Of a DNA stretch of 42,303 nucleotides, positions 1 through 8,104 are shown piece by piece (positions within the stretch are counted from its first letter, which is position 1; every line of letters starts with the position of its first letter). The notes under the pieces were generated by a model. It was given only the letters and a program-made list of their open reading frames with translations. It had not been told where the DNA came from and ran no database searches. Origin of the DNA: Chromatiaceae bacterium (GTDB taxonomy: Bacteria; Pseudomonadota; Gammaproteobacteria; Chromatiales; Chromatiaceae); contig JALSSC010000059.1 of NCBI GenBank assembly GCA_026984455.1, positions 1-42,303 on the forward strand. The letters run 5' to 3'. Made by a program: the position numbers and the translations under genes.

Positions 1-71
1 GGATGTTCATGTCCTGTCACCGGCTGATGAGTGAGGGTTCCGCCCCGCGCGGCCGGCCGGACCGCCGGCGC

Positions 72-128
72 CGCGGGGGAAGTGGATTCCAGTCGCCCTA
101 CGGGCGCCTTCCATCCACTTCCCCCGCG
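72..128. repeat. 16-bp-arm inverted repeat (large hairpin)
   Basis: The arm at 72-87 (CGCGGGGGAAGTGGAT) is matched perfectly and inverted at 113-128. The 25-nt loop holds a second small hairpin, CGCCC at 94-98 pairing with GGGCG at 102-106. The structure spans the stop codon of the doubtful minus-strand ORF at 98-355. It could act as a terminator-like or REP-like palindrome, but it has no T tract on either strand. No second copy was seen in this window. Confidence 0.75.
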
Positions 129-355
129 AGGAGGGCCTCCAGGACCTCCCTGGCCCGGAACAGAGGATAGCTCCTTTTGGGAATATAATCACACGGTACG
201 GGACAGTTAACATCATGAGCGTTGAATTCGAATATAACAACCATGTTATATAGCTGTGCGCCAAGGATAGCCAAGATGGATACTCCAGTATCCAACAAAT
301 GGGCCAGGGACTCAATAACCTGCAGGCGAAACGCCCAGATCCCTTCAAGAAGCAC
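98..355 (-). CDS. doubtful small ORF, unknown product
   Basis: The reading frame is 85 codons from a GTG at 355. The product has a hydrophobic middle containing SILAILGAQLYNMVVIF and ends GEVDGRRP, and I do not recognise it. The frame stays open upstream to about 435 without an ATG, so the piece could also be the tail of a decayed gene. Base composition at 180-420 is clearly more AT-rich than the neighbouring genes. An overlapping plus-strand ORF at 222-518 looks less protein-like. No convincing ribosome binding site was found. The rest of 1-545 shows only the palindrome at 72-128. Confidence 0.25.
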   Translation of the reverse strand: MLLEGIWAFRLQVIESLAHLLDTGVSILAILGAQLYNMVVIFEFNAHDVNCPVPCDYIPKRSYPLFRAREVLEALLAGEVDGRRP

Positions 356-563
356 ACGAACAATCTCACGGATCTTGTTATATTTTCCTGTTCGATGGTT
401 TGCGGATTCAGGATATACTAATACTGATGCGCCTCACCCACAGCCGCCTGCCGTCACTGTTGTTCATGGGCTTTGCGGGGCCGTGCGGAAACTGATGGTG
501 GCGGATCAAGGCCGATGATGGATTTCGCGATAGTCGCTGTCCGCGGTGAGCAGGAGAATCGAG

Positions 564-1880
564 ATGCCTTACAAAAAAGAGTTCATGCGTATCTTCAGAC
601 AGGCACGTTCCGCGTCGGCGTGGCGTACCCGCTTGGTATTTTGGAGTGGGGCGGCACTCGTGGGCCTCGCATCGACCTTGTTGGCGCTGGCCAGCAGTCA
701 GGTGGATGGCTATTTCCATACCTGGGCAGCACGCTGGCCCTGGCTGCCGTTCATTATGACCCCAGCTGGTCTCATCGTGATCATTTGGGCGACCAGAAAC
801 CTGTTTCCCGGTGGTGAGGGAAGTGGTATTCCTCAGGCCATTGCCGCGCTGGAACTTGGGGAACACGCGGACAGGGGGGCTGTTCTGTCCCTTCGTATAG
901 CCATTGGCAAGGGGATCGCGATCGTATTGGGTTTGCTCTGTGGGGCCTCCATAGGTCGTGAAGGACCCACGGTACATATCGCCGCATCGATCATGTACTC
1001 TCTGCACCAAATTGCCAATTTCCCTATACATCATATCCGTAAAGGACTCATCCTGGCGGGTGGAGCAGCGGGACTGGCGGCCGCTTTCAATACTCCTCTG
1101 GCGGGTGTGATGTTCGCTATCGAGGAAATGAGTCGGAGTTTCGAGGAGCGGATCACCGGTACGCTGATGGTGGCGGTCATCCTTGCCGGTATGACTTCGC
1201 TTATGATCCAGGGTAACTACACCTATTTCGGTGTGTATTCATCCCAATTGGTGCCGCAGCAGGCATTGGGGGCGATTGTGGTGGCGGGCTTGATCGGGGG
1301 CGCCGCAGGCGGGCTGTTTTCGATGATCCTGGTTGTCGGCGGCCGACGTCTCCGCCCTGTTCGCATGAGCCATCCCTATCTCCTCGCCCTGGTGGCCGGA
1401 CTCGCCGTGGCGGCCATCGGCTTCATCTCCGGGGGCACCACCTGGGGGACGGGATACGAGGCGGCACGTGGGGTGTTGCAAGGCACGGATGTCGCCGCCC
1501 CCTGGTATGCGCCGATGAAGTTTCTCGCCACCGTGTTTTCCTATCTCAGTGGTATTCCCGGGGGGATCTTCGCCCCGAGTCTGTCAGTGGGCGCGGGGCT
1601 CGGCTATCATCTGAGCGCGTTGTTTCCGAGCGCGCCGATGGTGGCGATCGGTCTGTTGGGCATGGTGGGTTATTTCAGCGGCGTGGTGCAGACCCCTATT
1701 ACGGCGGTGATCATCGTGATGGAGATGACTGACGATCACCGTTTGTTGTTACCGCTGATGGCCACGGCGCTGCTGGCGAACAGCGTCTCCAGGCTGGTGT
1801 GCCGGCAGCCCATCTACCAGGCCCTGGCGAAGGATTTCCTAGGGGGAGGCGGACGTGGCAAGGGTCAGGATCGGGACTGA
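564..1880 (+). CDS. ClC-family chloride channel/transporter
   Basis: This is a polytopic inner-membrane protein of the ClC family, moving Cl- (or a similar anion) in exchange for H+. From the ATG at 564 it has 438 residues. The three anion-binding signatures are present in order: GSGIPQ (86-91), GREGPTVH (131-138) and IPGGIFAPSL (331-340). The gating glutamate of GREGP (E133) is kept. A second glutamate pair in FAIEEM (about 187-188) matches the internal proton glutamate of exchangers, so I infer an H+/Cl- antiporter rather than a channel. There is no cytoplasmic CBS pair. An in-frame GTG lies at 546, but AGGAG at 552-556 sits 7 nt before the ATG, which favours 564. Codon use is less GC-rich than in most of the window, hinting at later acquisition. 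It is the only + strand gene of the ion-transport region. Confidence 0.93.
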   Translation: MPYKKEFMRIFRQARSASAWRTRLVFWSGAALVGLASTLLALASSQVDGYFHTWAARWPWLPFIMTPAGLIVIIWATRNLFPGGEGSGIPQAIAALELGEHADRGAVLSLRIAIGKGIAIVLGLLCGASIGREGPTVHIAASIMYSLHQIANFPIHHIRKGLILAGGAAGLAAAFNTPLAGVMFAIEEMSRSFEERITGTLMVAVILAGMTSLMIQGNYTYFGVYSSQLVPQQALGAIVVAGLIGGAAGGLFSMILVVGGRRLRPVRMSHPYLLALVAGLAVAAIGFISGGTTWGTGYEAARGVLQGTDVAAPWYAPMKFLATVFSYLSGIPGGIFAPSLSVGAGLGYHLSALFPSAPMVAIGLLGMVGYFSGVVQTPITAVIIVMEMTDDHRLLLPLMATALLANSVSRLVCRQPIYQALAKDFLGGGGRGKGQDRD

Positions 1881-2328
1881 TAGGCTATTGAAAAAGTGAG
1901 TGTTGAGGCCCTCTTTCCGCAGCCTGCGTTCCAGAACGAATATCGTGGCGAGCAAAGTGATACCCGTCGCCCGCGAACATGTCGTGTTTCGAGGGTGTCC
2001 GCCGGGCCTCTGGGCAAGGCGTGGAAGCGAGTTCCATGGGCTATGGCGGGCAAACGCCGCACCGCCCAGGGGCGCGGGACCGCTGTAGCGAGGAGTGGCA
2101 CCGGGAGGTGGCGCCTGCGGAATGAAGGACGGAGATATTCACGTGCGACGGGTGTATCGTAACCATTCGGTCGGCTCCCGTCTTTTCCCCTCACTCTAGC
2201 GCACTGCTGGCCGCTGGTTCGGTATAAGGAGGTTCCTACTGCAAGAGGGAATTGTCGTAGGGGGCCTGAATGCTGGCCTGCCACTGGGTTCCGGCACGCC
2301 ATCTTGGATTGGCCTGAAAGCTCACTCC
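1881..2328. other. gene-free stretch between ClC and SulP-1
   Basis: ClC and SulP-1 converge here. The only structure I can support is repeat copy A (1960-2157). The short ORFs crossing it are by-products of the repeat. At 2225-2237 there is an AAGGAGG-like run, but no start codon follows at a sensible distance. I see no T-tailed terminator. Confidence 0.6.
1960..2157 (-). repeat. MITE-like element, copy A (nearly full length)
   Basis: Read on the - strand, this segment aligns along its whole length with 16496-16698, by eye roughly three quarters or more identical with few gaps. Its ends are inverted repeats of each other: TACCCGTCGCCCGCGAA at 1961-1977, and ATTCACGTGCGACGGGTGTA ending at 2156. 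There is no coding capacity beyond short accidental ORFs and no transposase. It lies just downstream of both ClC and SulP-1. Confidence 0.8.
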
Positions 2329-4164
2329 TTATGGGGAGGCCGTTTGCGGCGCATCTCCCGCCTCTTGCAGGCCGCTCGGATCACGCGCCGGCAAGGGTTT
2401 TTCGAACTCTTTGCATTCCGTGAAAATACGGGCCGTACACGTCTGACAGATCGATTTGTCGAGTTTCTGGTAGATCGCACGGATAGCCGCCGATTTTCCC
2501 TGGAAGATATGCCGATAATCGATCCTGTCGAGGGCGCCGGTCTCCTCCAGGGACTCCCACAACCCCTTCTTGACGTTGATCAGGTACAATCCGCCGCCGT
2601 CTGCCTGCCGTTTTTCGGCCTCGGCGGCGATCACATCGGCGGCGGCAAGATCGACAAAGCTGATTCCCTGGGCAACGATCGCCAAGTGTTTCTGCTCTGG
2701 GTGCTCCTTGGCTATCCTCGCGAATTCCTCCCTCAGGTAGGTGACGGAACCAAAAAACAGGGAGCCGTCTATCCTCAATATATGCAGTTGCGGGCATTCC
2801 GGGATGCGATCGGAACGTTCCGAGAATTTCCGCTTGGGCAAGGCGGGATCGGGAACCCGGGTGACGATCCGGGGCCGGGAGACACGCATCAGATAGAGTA
2901 TCAAAGAAAGGAGGATCCCGGCCAAGATGGCGAACTCCAGATCCAGGAAGAGGGCGCCCAGGAACGTGAGTATAAATATGGAGCGTTCCGAATTGTTGGA
3001 ACGCAGGATGTGTCTGATGGCTGGGATATCGATGAGTCCCCAGGCGACGATGAACAGGATGCCGGCCATGGCGGCATTGGGCAGGTACGCGACCAGCGGT
3101 GCGATGGCGAGGACGATGAAGATCTCCATAAAGCCGGCGAACATGGCGCTCATGGGCGTTTTGGCCCCAGCCTGGTAGTTGAGGCTGGTGCGGTTGAAGG
3201 AACCCGTCGCCACATAGGCGGAGAAGAAACTCCCCGCGATATTGGAAAGGCCCTGCCCGATGAACTCCTGATTGCCATCGATCATCTGCCCGCTGCGTAT
3301 GCCGATGGCGCGACCGATGGAGACGGCCTCGGTCAGTGCGAAGAGGGTCATTGCCACGGCAGCCGGTGCGAGTTGTTTTATCGTGTCCAGGGAGAGGTGG
3401 GGCACCGTGAAGGGAGGGAGGGTCTGCGGGATGGCCCCAACCATGGGAATATGGGTGACGTCGGGGCCATAGAGGAAATTGAGGGCCAAACTGGTCAACG
3501 AACCGCCGAGTAGGGCGGCGATCAGGTGGGGGAATCGGGGCAGAAAGCGTTTGCACAAGAGCCCGCCGAAAAGGGTTGCCAGGGCGCAGGCCAGGACATA
3601 GCCATTGGTATTGGGGAGCTGATGCCAGAAATGGGTGAGGGTATCTATCAGATGGCCGCCACGGGGAATGGGAACACCGAAGAAATTCTTGAGTTGTTTG
3701 CTGGCGATGAGTATGGCGGCACCTGTGGTGAAGCCCACGACCACGGAGTGGGAGATGAAGTTCACAATGGTGCCCATGCGTGCCAGACCCAGGGTGAGTT
3801 CGATCACGCCGACCATGAAGGTCAGGGTCAGCGCCAGGGTGACGTACTCGGGCGTCAAGGGTTGGGCGAAGGCGCTCAATGAAGTGAGCAGGACGATCGA
3901 TGCGGCCGTCGTCGGTCCCGACATCAGATGCCAGGAAGACCCAAAGAAGGCGGCGATGATGGGGGGGATCATGCCGGCATAGAGGCCATACTGGGGTGGC
4001 ATCCCGGCGATCGAGGCGAAGGCCACGGCCTGCGGTATGACGACGATGGCAACGGTCAGTCCGGACAACAGATCCGCCCGTATGGTCGCGGGGGTGACCC
4101 GTTCTTTCCAGCTGAGGACGGGAAACAGGCGTAGCATCCACTGAGGGTAGGTGTTGGCGGGCAT
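2329..4164 (-). CDS. SulP-family anion permease with STAS domain (SulP-1)
   Basis: An inner-membrane SulP (SLC26-type) transporter of 611 residues. Family members import sulfate, bicarbonate or other anions, usually with Na+ or H+; the substrate cannot be read from sequence. About the first 430 residues are membrane segments with the motif-rich stretch AGMPPQYGLYAGMIPP and the conserved NQEFIGQGLSNIAGSFF. A C-terminal STAS domain follows, in which the usual phosphorylatable Ser site reads FVDLAAAD. The tail carries C-x2-C-x7-C (C573, C576, C584), shared with SulP-2. The frame is open further upstream, but AAGGA five or six nt before the ATG at 4164 fixes the start. It lies between repeat copies A and D and is less GC-rich than its paralogue at 8105-9889, suggesting separate acquisition. 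Confidence 0.92.
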   Translation of the reverse strand: MPANTYPQWMLRLFPVLSWKERVTPATIRADLLSGLTVAIVVIPQAVAFASIAGMPPQYGLYAGMIPPIIAAFFGSSWHLMSGPTTAASIVLLTSLSAFAQPLTPEYVTLALTLTFMVGVIELTLGLARMGTIVNFISHSVVVGFTTGAAILIASKQLKNFFGVPIPRGGHLIDTLTHFWHQLPNTNGYVLACALATLFGGLLCKRFLPRFPHLIAALLGGSLTSLALNFLYGPDVTHIPMVGAIPQTLPPFTVPHLSLDTIKQLAPAAVAMTLFALTEAVSIGRAIGIRSGQMIDGNQEFIGQGLSNIAGSFFSAYVATGSFNRTSLNYQAGAKTPMSAMFAGFMEIFIVLAIAPLVAYLPNAAMAGILFIVAWGLIDIPAIRHILRSNNSERSIFILTFLGALFLDLEFAILAGILLSLILYLMRVSRPRIVTRVPDPALPKRKFSERSDRIPECPQLHILRIDGSLFFGSVTYLREEFARIAKEHPEQKHLAIVAQGISFVDLAAADVIAAEAEKRQADGGGLYLINVKKGLWESLEETGALDRIDYRHIFQGKSAAIRAIYQKLDKSICQTCTARIFTECKEFEKPLPARDPSGLQEAGDAPQTASP

Positions 4165-4407
4165 ATCAGTTCCTTGGTTTGGGCGGTCCCCTGCGGGGGA
4201 CGGCATCGGAAGCTGGGTAGTGTCGGATTGTGGTCTCCTGCCTGGCTCGCACGCTGCGCCAGACCGCTCCAAAAAACCGGCATTTCTCTTTTCAGTTCAA
4301 TCCCTTGCATGATTGCCACCGCCCGCGCCTTGGGGCGGCGAAACATGCGGGCCAGCCTCCACCCTACGATGAGGTCATTTGGGCAGAGGCCTTTCTGGTA
4401 AAGGAGA

Positions 4408-4430
4408 ATCCGAAAAACACACTATTCTAA
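4408..4430 (-). promoter_or_regulatory. SulP-associated 23-bp box, copy 1
   Basis: On the - strand this reads TTAGAATAGT followed by a T-rich run and CGGAT. The same box occurs at 9922-9944 upstream of the second SulP gene, matching at 19 of 23 positions and including an identical 10-mer ACTATTCTAA (plus strand). It contains TAGAAT, one base off a sigma-70 -10 hexamer, but there is no good -35. It lies 243 bp before the SulP-1 start codon. Confidence 0.45.
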
Positions 4431-4620
4431 TATGTTCCTCAGGAAGATGCGACCCGACTCTTACCTGCTCCCCCGAGTTCCGGGGTGCCTTGCGAAGCGC
4501 GCTGGGCGACGTGGGGCGGTGTCGCGGGAGGAGGGACGTGGCTCTGTTGGCACGACGCGGCGAAAGCGGGGAAGGACTGCGTAGGACGATGTCAGAGCCG
4601 ACGGTCGAGCAGGCTGCAGA

Positions 4621-4712
4621 TGTATGCCCGTCTTCCGTCCTTCGGTCCGTATGCGCTATTTCCGTGTGCCACTTCTGTTTTTCGAGGGCGTTTCTCGTGC
4701 CCTGGGCCGCCG
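4621..4712. repeat. MITE-like element, relic D (rearranged)
   Basis: 4630-4668 matches the left part of copy B, sharing TTCCGTCCTTCGGTCCGTA and then GTGCCACT. 4679-4709 matches the right part of copy B in the opposite orientation (TTTCGAGGGCGTTTCTCGTG, then CCCTGGG). The relic is therefore a fold-back fusion of the two ends with the centre lost. The outer inverted repeats are degraded. It lies 27 bp beyond the NhaD stop codon. Confidence 0.6.
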
Positions 4713-4738
4713 TGATGGCGGCACGCCTCGGAGCCGCG

Positions 4739-6199
4739 TCATCCACCGGGTGGGAGCTGGAAATAGTGGCCGTTCACCAGGAAGTGGACCCAGATACTGG
4801 CCACATAACCCAGGGCCACCGCCCAACTCCATTTGAGGTGCCCGAAGAAGGTGTATTTGCCGCGGGCCTGACCCATGAGGGCGACCCCGGCGGCGGAACC
4901 GATGGAGAGCAGGGAGCCGCCGACGCCGGCGGTCATGGTCACCAGCAGCCACTGGCCCTCGTGCATGGGTGGGTTCATGGTGAGGACCGCGAACATCACC
5001 GGGATGTTGTCGACGATGGCCGAGAGGACCCCGACGGCGATGTTGGCCGGGGTCGGGCCCCACTGGGTGTACATGGCCTCCGAGGCCAGGGCCAGGTAGC
5101 CCATGAAACCGAGACCGCCCACGCACAGGACCACGCCGTAGAAGAACAGCAGGGTGTCCCACTCGGCACGGGAGACCTTGTTGAAGATGTCGTAGTGACG
5201 GTCGTCGTGTTCGTCGCTCTGGTCGATGCCCGATACGTCGCCGATCTGTTCCAGGTGCGGGGTGGCATCGCCGGCGCGGCAGCAACCGGCCCGGCGCTTG
5301 AGGTAGTAGGCGAAGAACTGGAGGTAGGCCAGACCGGTGAGCATGCCGATCACCGGGGGCAGGCCGAGGAAGTTGTGGAAACTCACCGCGGTGACGATGG
5401 TGGCCAGGAAGAGGCCCATGATGGTGAAGGCCCCGGGGCGCAGCACCACCACCTCTTCGGCGGTCGTCGGCTGCTCGTTGGGTACCGCGAAGTGCATGAT
5501 GGCCGCGGGCACCAGGAAGTTCACTGCGGAAGGGACGAACAGGGCGAAGAAGGTCCAGAATTCCACCACCCCCTTCTGCCAGACCATCAGGGTGGTGATG
5601 TCGCCGAAGGGGCTGAAGGCGCCGCCGGCGTTGGCCCCCACCACGATATTGATGCAGGCGAGGGTGACGAAGCGGGCGTTGTCGCCGCCCACCGCCAGGA
5701 CCACCGCGCACATGAGCAGGGCGGTGGTGAGGTTGTCGGCCACCGGGGAGATGAAGAAGGCGAGGGTGCCGGTGAGCCAGAACAGCTTGCGCAGGCCGAA
5801 GCCCTTGTCGATGAGCCAGGCGCGCAGGCCATCGAAGACCCGGCGCTCGTCCATGGCGTTGATGTAGGTCATGGCCACCAGCAGGAACAGCATCAGTTCC
5901 GCGTATTCCAGTAGGTTGTGCCGGACCGCGTCTTCGGCCATCTCGGACAGGCCATGATGGGCGTAGACCCAGCCGATCATCGCCCAGATGATGCCTGCCG
6001 CCAGGATCACCGGTTTGGACTTGCGCAGGTGGGTGAACTCCTCCGCCATCACCAGGGCATAGGCCACCAGGAACAGGACGATGGAGAGATAGCCCACGGT
6101 GCTGTGGGTGAGGTCGAGGGGCTCGTGGTGGCCCTCGGCGGCCAGGGCGAGACCTGCCGGCAGCAGGGCACCCAGGAGTACGCTGAAGAGGCGTCGCAT
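4739..6199 (-). CDS. nhaD: NhaD-type Na+/H+ antiporter
   Basis: A 486-residue inner-membrane antiporter of the ion-transporter superfamily; NhaD proteins expel Na+ (or Li+) in exchange for H+, mostly at alkaline pH. The N-terminus is signal-like (MRRLFSVLLGALLPAGLALA). Family-typical polar membrane motifs follow: SPVADNLTTAL (151-161), NAGGAFSPFGDITTLM (190-205) and a second VDNIPVMFAVL in the C-terminal half. A hydrophilic loop after about residue 305 contains a CC pair and an acidic/His stretch. The ORF is open far upstream, but that extension overlaps the SLC13 remnant; the ATG at 6199 starts the recognisable protein. Next to TrkH and SulP it suggests joint handling of Na+, K+ and an anion. 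The identification is strong; the Na+ over other cations is family knowledge. Confidence 0.9.
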   Translation of the reverse strand: MRRLFSVLLGALLPAGLALAAEGHHEPLDLTHSTVGYLSIVLFLVAYALVMAEEFTHLRKSKPVILAAGIIWAMIGWVYAHHGLSEMAEDAVRHNLLEYAELMLFLLVAMTYINAMDERRVFDGLRAWLIDKGFGLRKLFWLTGTLAFFISPVADNLTTALLMCAVVLAVGGDNARFVTLACINIVVGANAGGAFSPFGDITTLMVWQKGVVEFWTFFALFVPSAVNFLVPAAIMHFAVPNEQPTTAEEVVVLRPGAFTIMGLFLATIVTAVSFHNFLGLPPVIGMLTGLAYLQFFAYYLKRRAGCCRAGDATPHLEQIGDVSGIDQSDEHDDRHYDIFNKVSRAEWDTLLFFYGVVLCVGGLGFMGYLALASEAMYTQWGPTPANIAVGVLSAIVDNIPVMFAVLTMNPPMHEGQWLLVTMTAGVGGSLLSIGSAAGVALMGQARGKYTFFGHLKWSWAVALGYVASIWVHFLVNGHYFQLPPGG

Positions 6200-6204
6200 G
6201 GCGT

Positions 6205-6369
6205 TCAGTTCCCGTGGACGAGGTTGAGCATGAGCATCATCACCCCCAGGAACAGGATCGTCATGATGCCGCCGGCGCGCATGAAGTCCGGGACGGGGTA
6301 GCCGGCCGGACCCATGATGAGGGCGTCCACCTGATGGGTGGGGATGAGGACGAATGTTGCAGCGACCGA
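6205..6369 (-). pseudogene. C-terminal remnant of an SLC13/DASS-type permease
   Basis: This reading frame ends 5 bp before the NhaD start codon. Its last 54 codons read like the final membrane segments of an SLC13-family permease, with THQVDALIMGPAGYPVPDFM followed by RAGGIMTILFLGVMMLMLN. The G-P-x-G-Y and F-x-R-x-G spacing is typical of that C-terminus. Upstream of about 6370 on the - strand no frame continues the family, so the rest of the gene has been lost. The remaining piece before trkH (6370-6515) shows nothing I recognise. It is unlikely to be translated into a working protein. Confidence 0.6.
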
Positions 6370-6515
6370 TGATACCTGAAAATACAGGGCGCCTTGAAAA
6401 ATTCGGGGTGCCCATGCGGAAAAACGATGTCCCACTGTTTTTTCGGCCGGTGGCACACCTCGGACGGGGCCGGCTCGGTACGAACGGCGTGGCAGCAGGA
6501 GATCAGGCCCGAGTT

Positions 6516-7961
6516 TCAGCGCCGCCAGAAGCCGGGCGTCAGCAGGACCAGGATGGTGAACACCTCCAGGCGCCCCAGGAGCATGGCGGCCACGGCCACC
6601 AGCTTGCCACCGGCGGTGACGCCGGCAAAGCTGGCGGAGACCTCGCCCAGGCCCGGACCCAGGTTGTTCATGCAGGTGGCGACGGCGGAGAAGGCCGAGA
6701 CCTGGTCCAGGCCGAAGTGCATCATCAGCAGCATGAGGACCACGAAACTGCTCACGTAGGCGGCGAAGAACCCCCATACCGCCTCCAGGGTGCGGGCGCG
6801 CAGGGTGCGTCCGCCGATGCGCACCGCCAGGACCGCGTGCGGGTGGATGAGGCGGCGGATCTCGCGCAGACCCTGCTGGACCAGCACCAGTACCCGCATC
6901 ACCTTCATCCCGCCCGCGGTGGAGCCGCCGCAGCCGCCGATGAAGCTGATGAAGATCAGGAACACCGGCAGGAACTCGGGCCAGCGGCTGAAGTCCACGG
7001 TGCCGAACCCGGTGCTGGTGATGACCGAGACCACCTCGAAGCCGGCGTCGCGCAGGTCCGGGGGCAGGTGGGCATAGGCGCCGTCCAGGCGCAACATCAG
7101 GCTCACCAGCAACACCGCGCCGGCGACGATCAGGAGGAAGCCCCGGACCTCCGGGTCGCGCAGATAGTGGAGGGGATCGTGGTCGGTCAGGGCCAGATAA
7201 TGGACGCTGAAGTTGATTCCGCCCATGAGCATGAACAGGATCGCCACGCCTTCCACGGCGGGCGAGTGGAACCAGCCGAGGCTGGCGTCATGGGTAGAGA
7301 AGCCACCGGTGGAGACCGTGGACAGACTGTGCGCCACGGCATCGAAGGGCGACATCCCCGCCGCCCAGTAGGCCAGGGCGCAGGCCAGGGTGATGCCCAC
7401 ATAGATGCCCCAGAGGACCCGTGCCGTCTCGGCCAGGCGTGGGGTGAGCTTCTCCTCCTTCATGGGCCCCGGGGCCTCGGCGCGGTAGAGCTGCATCCCC
7501 CCGATCCCGAGCGCCGGCAGCACCGCCACCGCCAGGACGATCATGCCCATGCCGCCATACCATTGGAGTTGCTGACGGTAGAACAACAACGAGGGGGGCA
7601 GGTCGTCGAGCCCGCTCATGACCGTGGCCCCGGTGGTGGTGAAGGCCGACACCGCCTCGAACAGGGCGGAGACGAAATCCAGGTTCGCGCCCAGGATCAG
7701 GGGGAGGGTGCCCAGCAGGCCGCCGCCCAGCCAGAACAGAGCCACCAGGAGGAAGCCGTCACGGTTGGCCAGGTCGTGGGGGCGGCGCCCTCCCAGCCAC
7801 CAGGCCAGGCCGCCGGGGACCAGGGTCAGGGCCATGGCCAGGGCGAAGTGCCCCACTTCCCCGTCGGCATAGCCCCAGGCGAGGAGCAGGGGCGGCACCA
7901 GGCTGAGACCGAAGCCCACCGCGAAGAAGCCCAGGATACGGGCGATGGTGGCCGGGTGCAC
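6516..7961 (-). CDS. trkH: TrkH-type potassium uptake membrane subunit
   Basis: A 481-residue membrane subunit of the Trk K+ uptake system, which normally works with the cytoplasmic NAD-binding subunit TrkA; no trkA lies in this window. The four pore-loop regions can be followed: TTTGATVM in the first repeat, STVSTGGFST in the second, ITSTGFGTVD in the third and CMNNLGPGLG in the fourth. The conserved ISFIGGCGGSTAGGMKVMR precedes the fourth repeat. The start is GTG at 7961 with AAGGA about 8 nt upstream. That ribosome binding site lies inside a 6-bp hairpin (7971-7987). The gene points the same way as NhaD and SulP-2 but is separated from each by 140 bp or more, so co-transcription is not assured. 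Confidence 0.93.
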   Translation of the reverse strand: MHPATIARILGFFAVGFGLSLVPPLLLAWGYADGEVGHFALAMALTLVPGGLAWWLGGRRPHDLANRDGFLLVALFWLGGGLLGTLPLILGANLDFVSALFEAVSAFTTTGATVMSGLDDLPPSLLFYRQQLQWYGGMGMIVLAVAVLPALGIGGMQLYRAEAPGPMKEEKLTPRLAETARVLWGIYVGITLACALAYWAAGMSPFDAVAHSLSTVSTGGFSTHDASLGWFHSPAVEGVAILFMLMGGINFSVHYLALTDHDPLHYLRDPEVRGFLLIVAGAVLLVSLMLRLDGAYAHLPPDLRDAGFEVVSVITSTGFGTVDFSRWPEFLPVFLIFISFIGGCGGSTAGGMKVMRVLVLVQQGLREIRRLIHPHAVLAVRIGGRTLRARTLEAVWGFFAAYVSSFVVLMLLMMHFGLDQVSAFSAVATCMNNLGPGLGEVSASFAGVTAGGKLVAVAAMLLGRLEVFTILVLLTPGFWRR

Positions 7962-7970
7962 GGGGCCTGT

Positions 7971-7987
7971 CCTTCAGGCCTTGAAGG
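7971..7987 (-). promoter_or_regulatory. hairpin over the trkH ribosome binding site
   Basis: CCTTCA (7971-7976) and TGAAGG (7982-7987) form a 6-bp stem with a 5-nt loop. On the - strand the 3' arm contains GAAGG, the likely Shine-Dalgarno sequence 9 nt before the GTG start of trkH. Pairing would reduce access to it. Confidence 0.4.
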
Positions 7988-8104
7988 CCGCGCCGCGCGC
8001 GTTCCTCGATCCCGCTCCCCGGTTGGAGGGGGGCGGCCGGAGCGAAGGCAGGCCCCTAGCGTCCGTGCCTTTCGGCTCCAGGCGTGGTGCGGGTGTCATC
8101 GGTA

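Larger units (their letters stand above)
4165..4738. other. gene-free stretch upstream of SulP-1
   Basis: This 574-bp gap between the NhaD stop and the SulP-1 start holds the SulP-associated box (4408-4430) and the relic D of the dispersed repeat (4621-4712). No ORF in it looks coding. A long leader of up to about 240 nt for SulP-1 is possible if transcription starts near the box. Confidence 0.6.

Noticed and set aside
546..563. GTG start for ClC
   Set aside because: The AGGAG that would serve the ATG at 564 lies inside this extension, and the GTG has no ribosome binding site of its own.
6200..6415. N-terminal extension of NhaD
   Set aside because: The extension is His/Pro/Arg-rich shadow sequence of the SLC13 remnant. 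The hydrophobic signal-like start at 6199 is the natural one.
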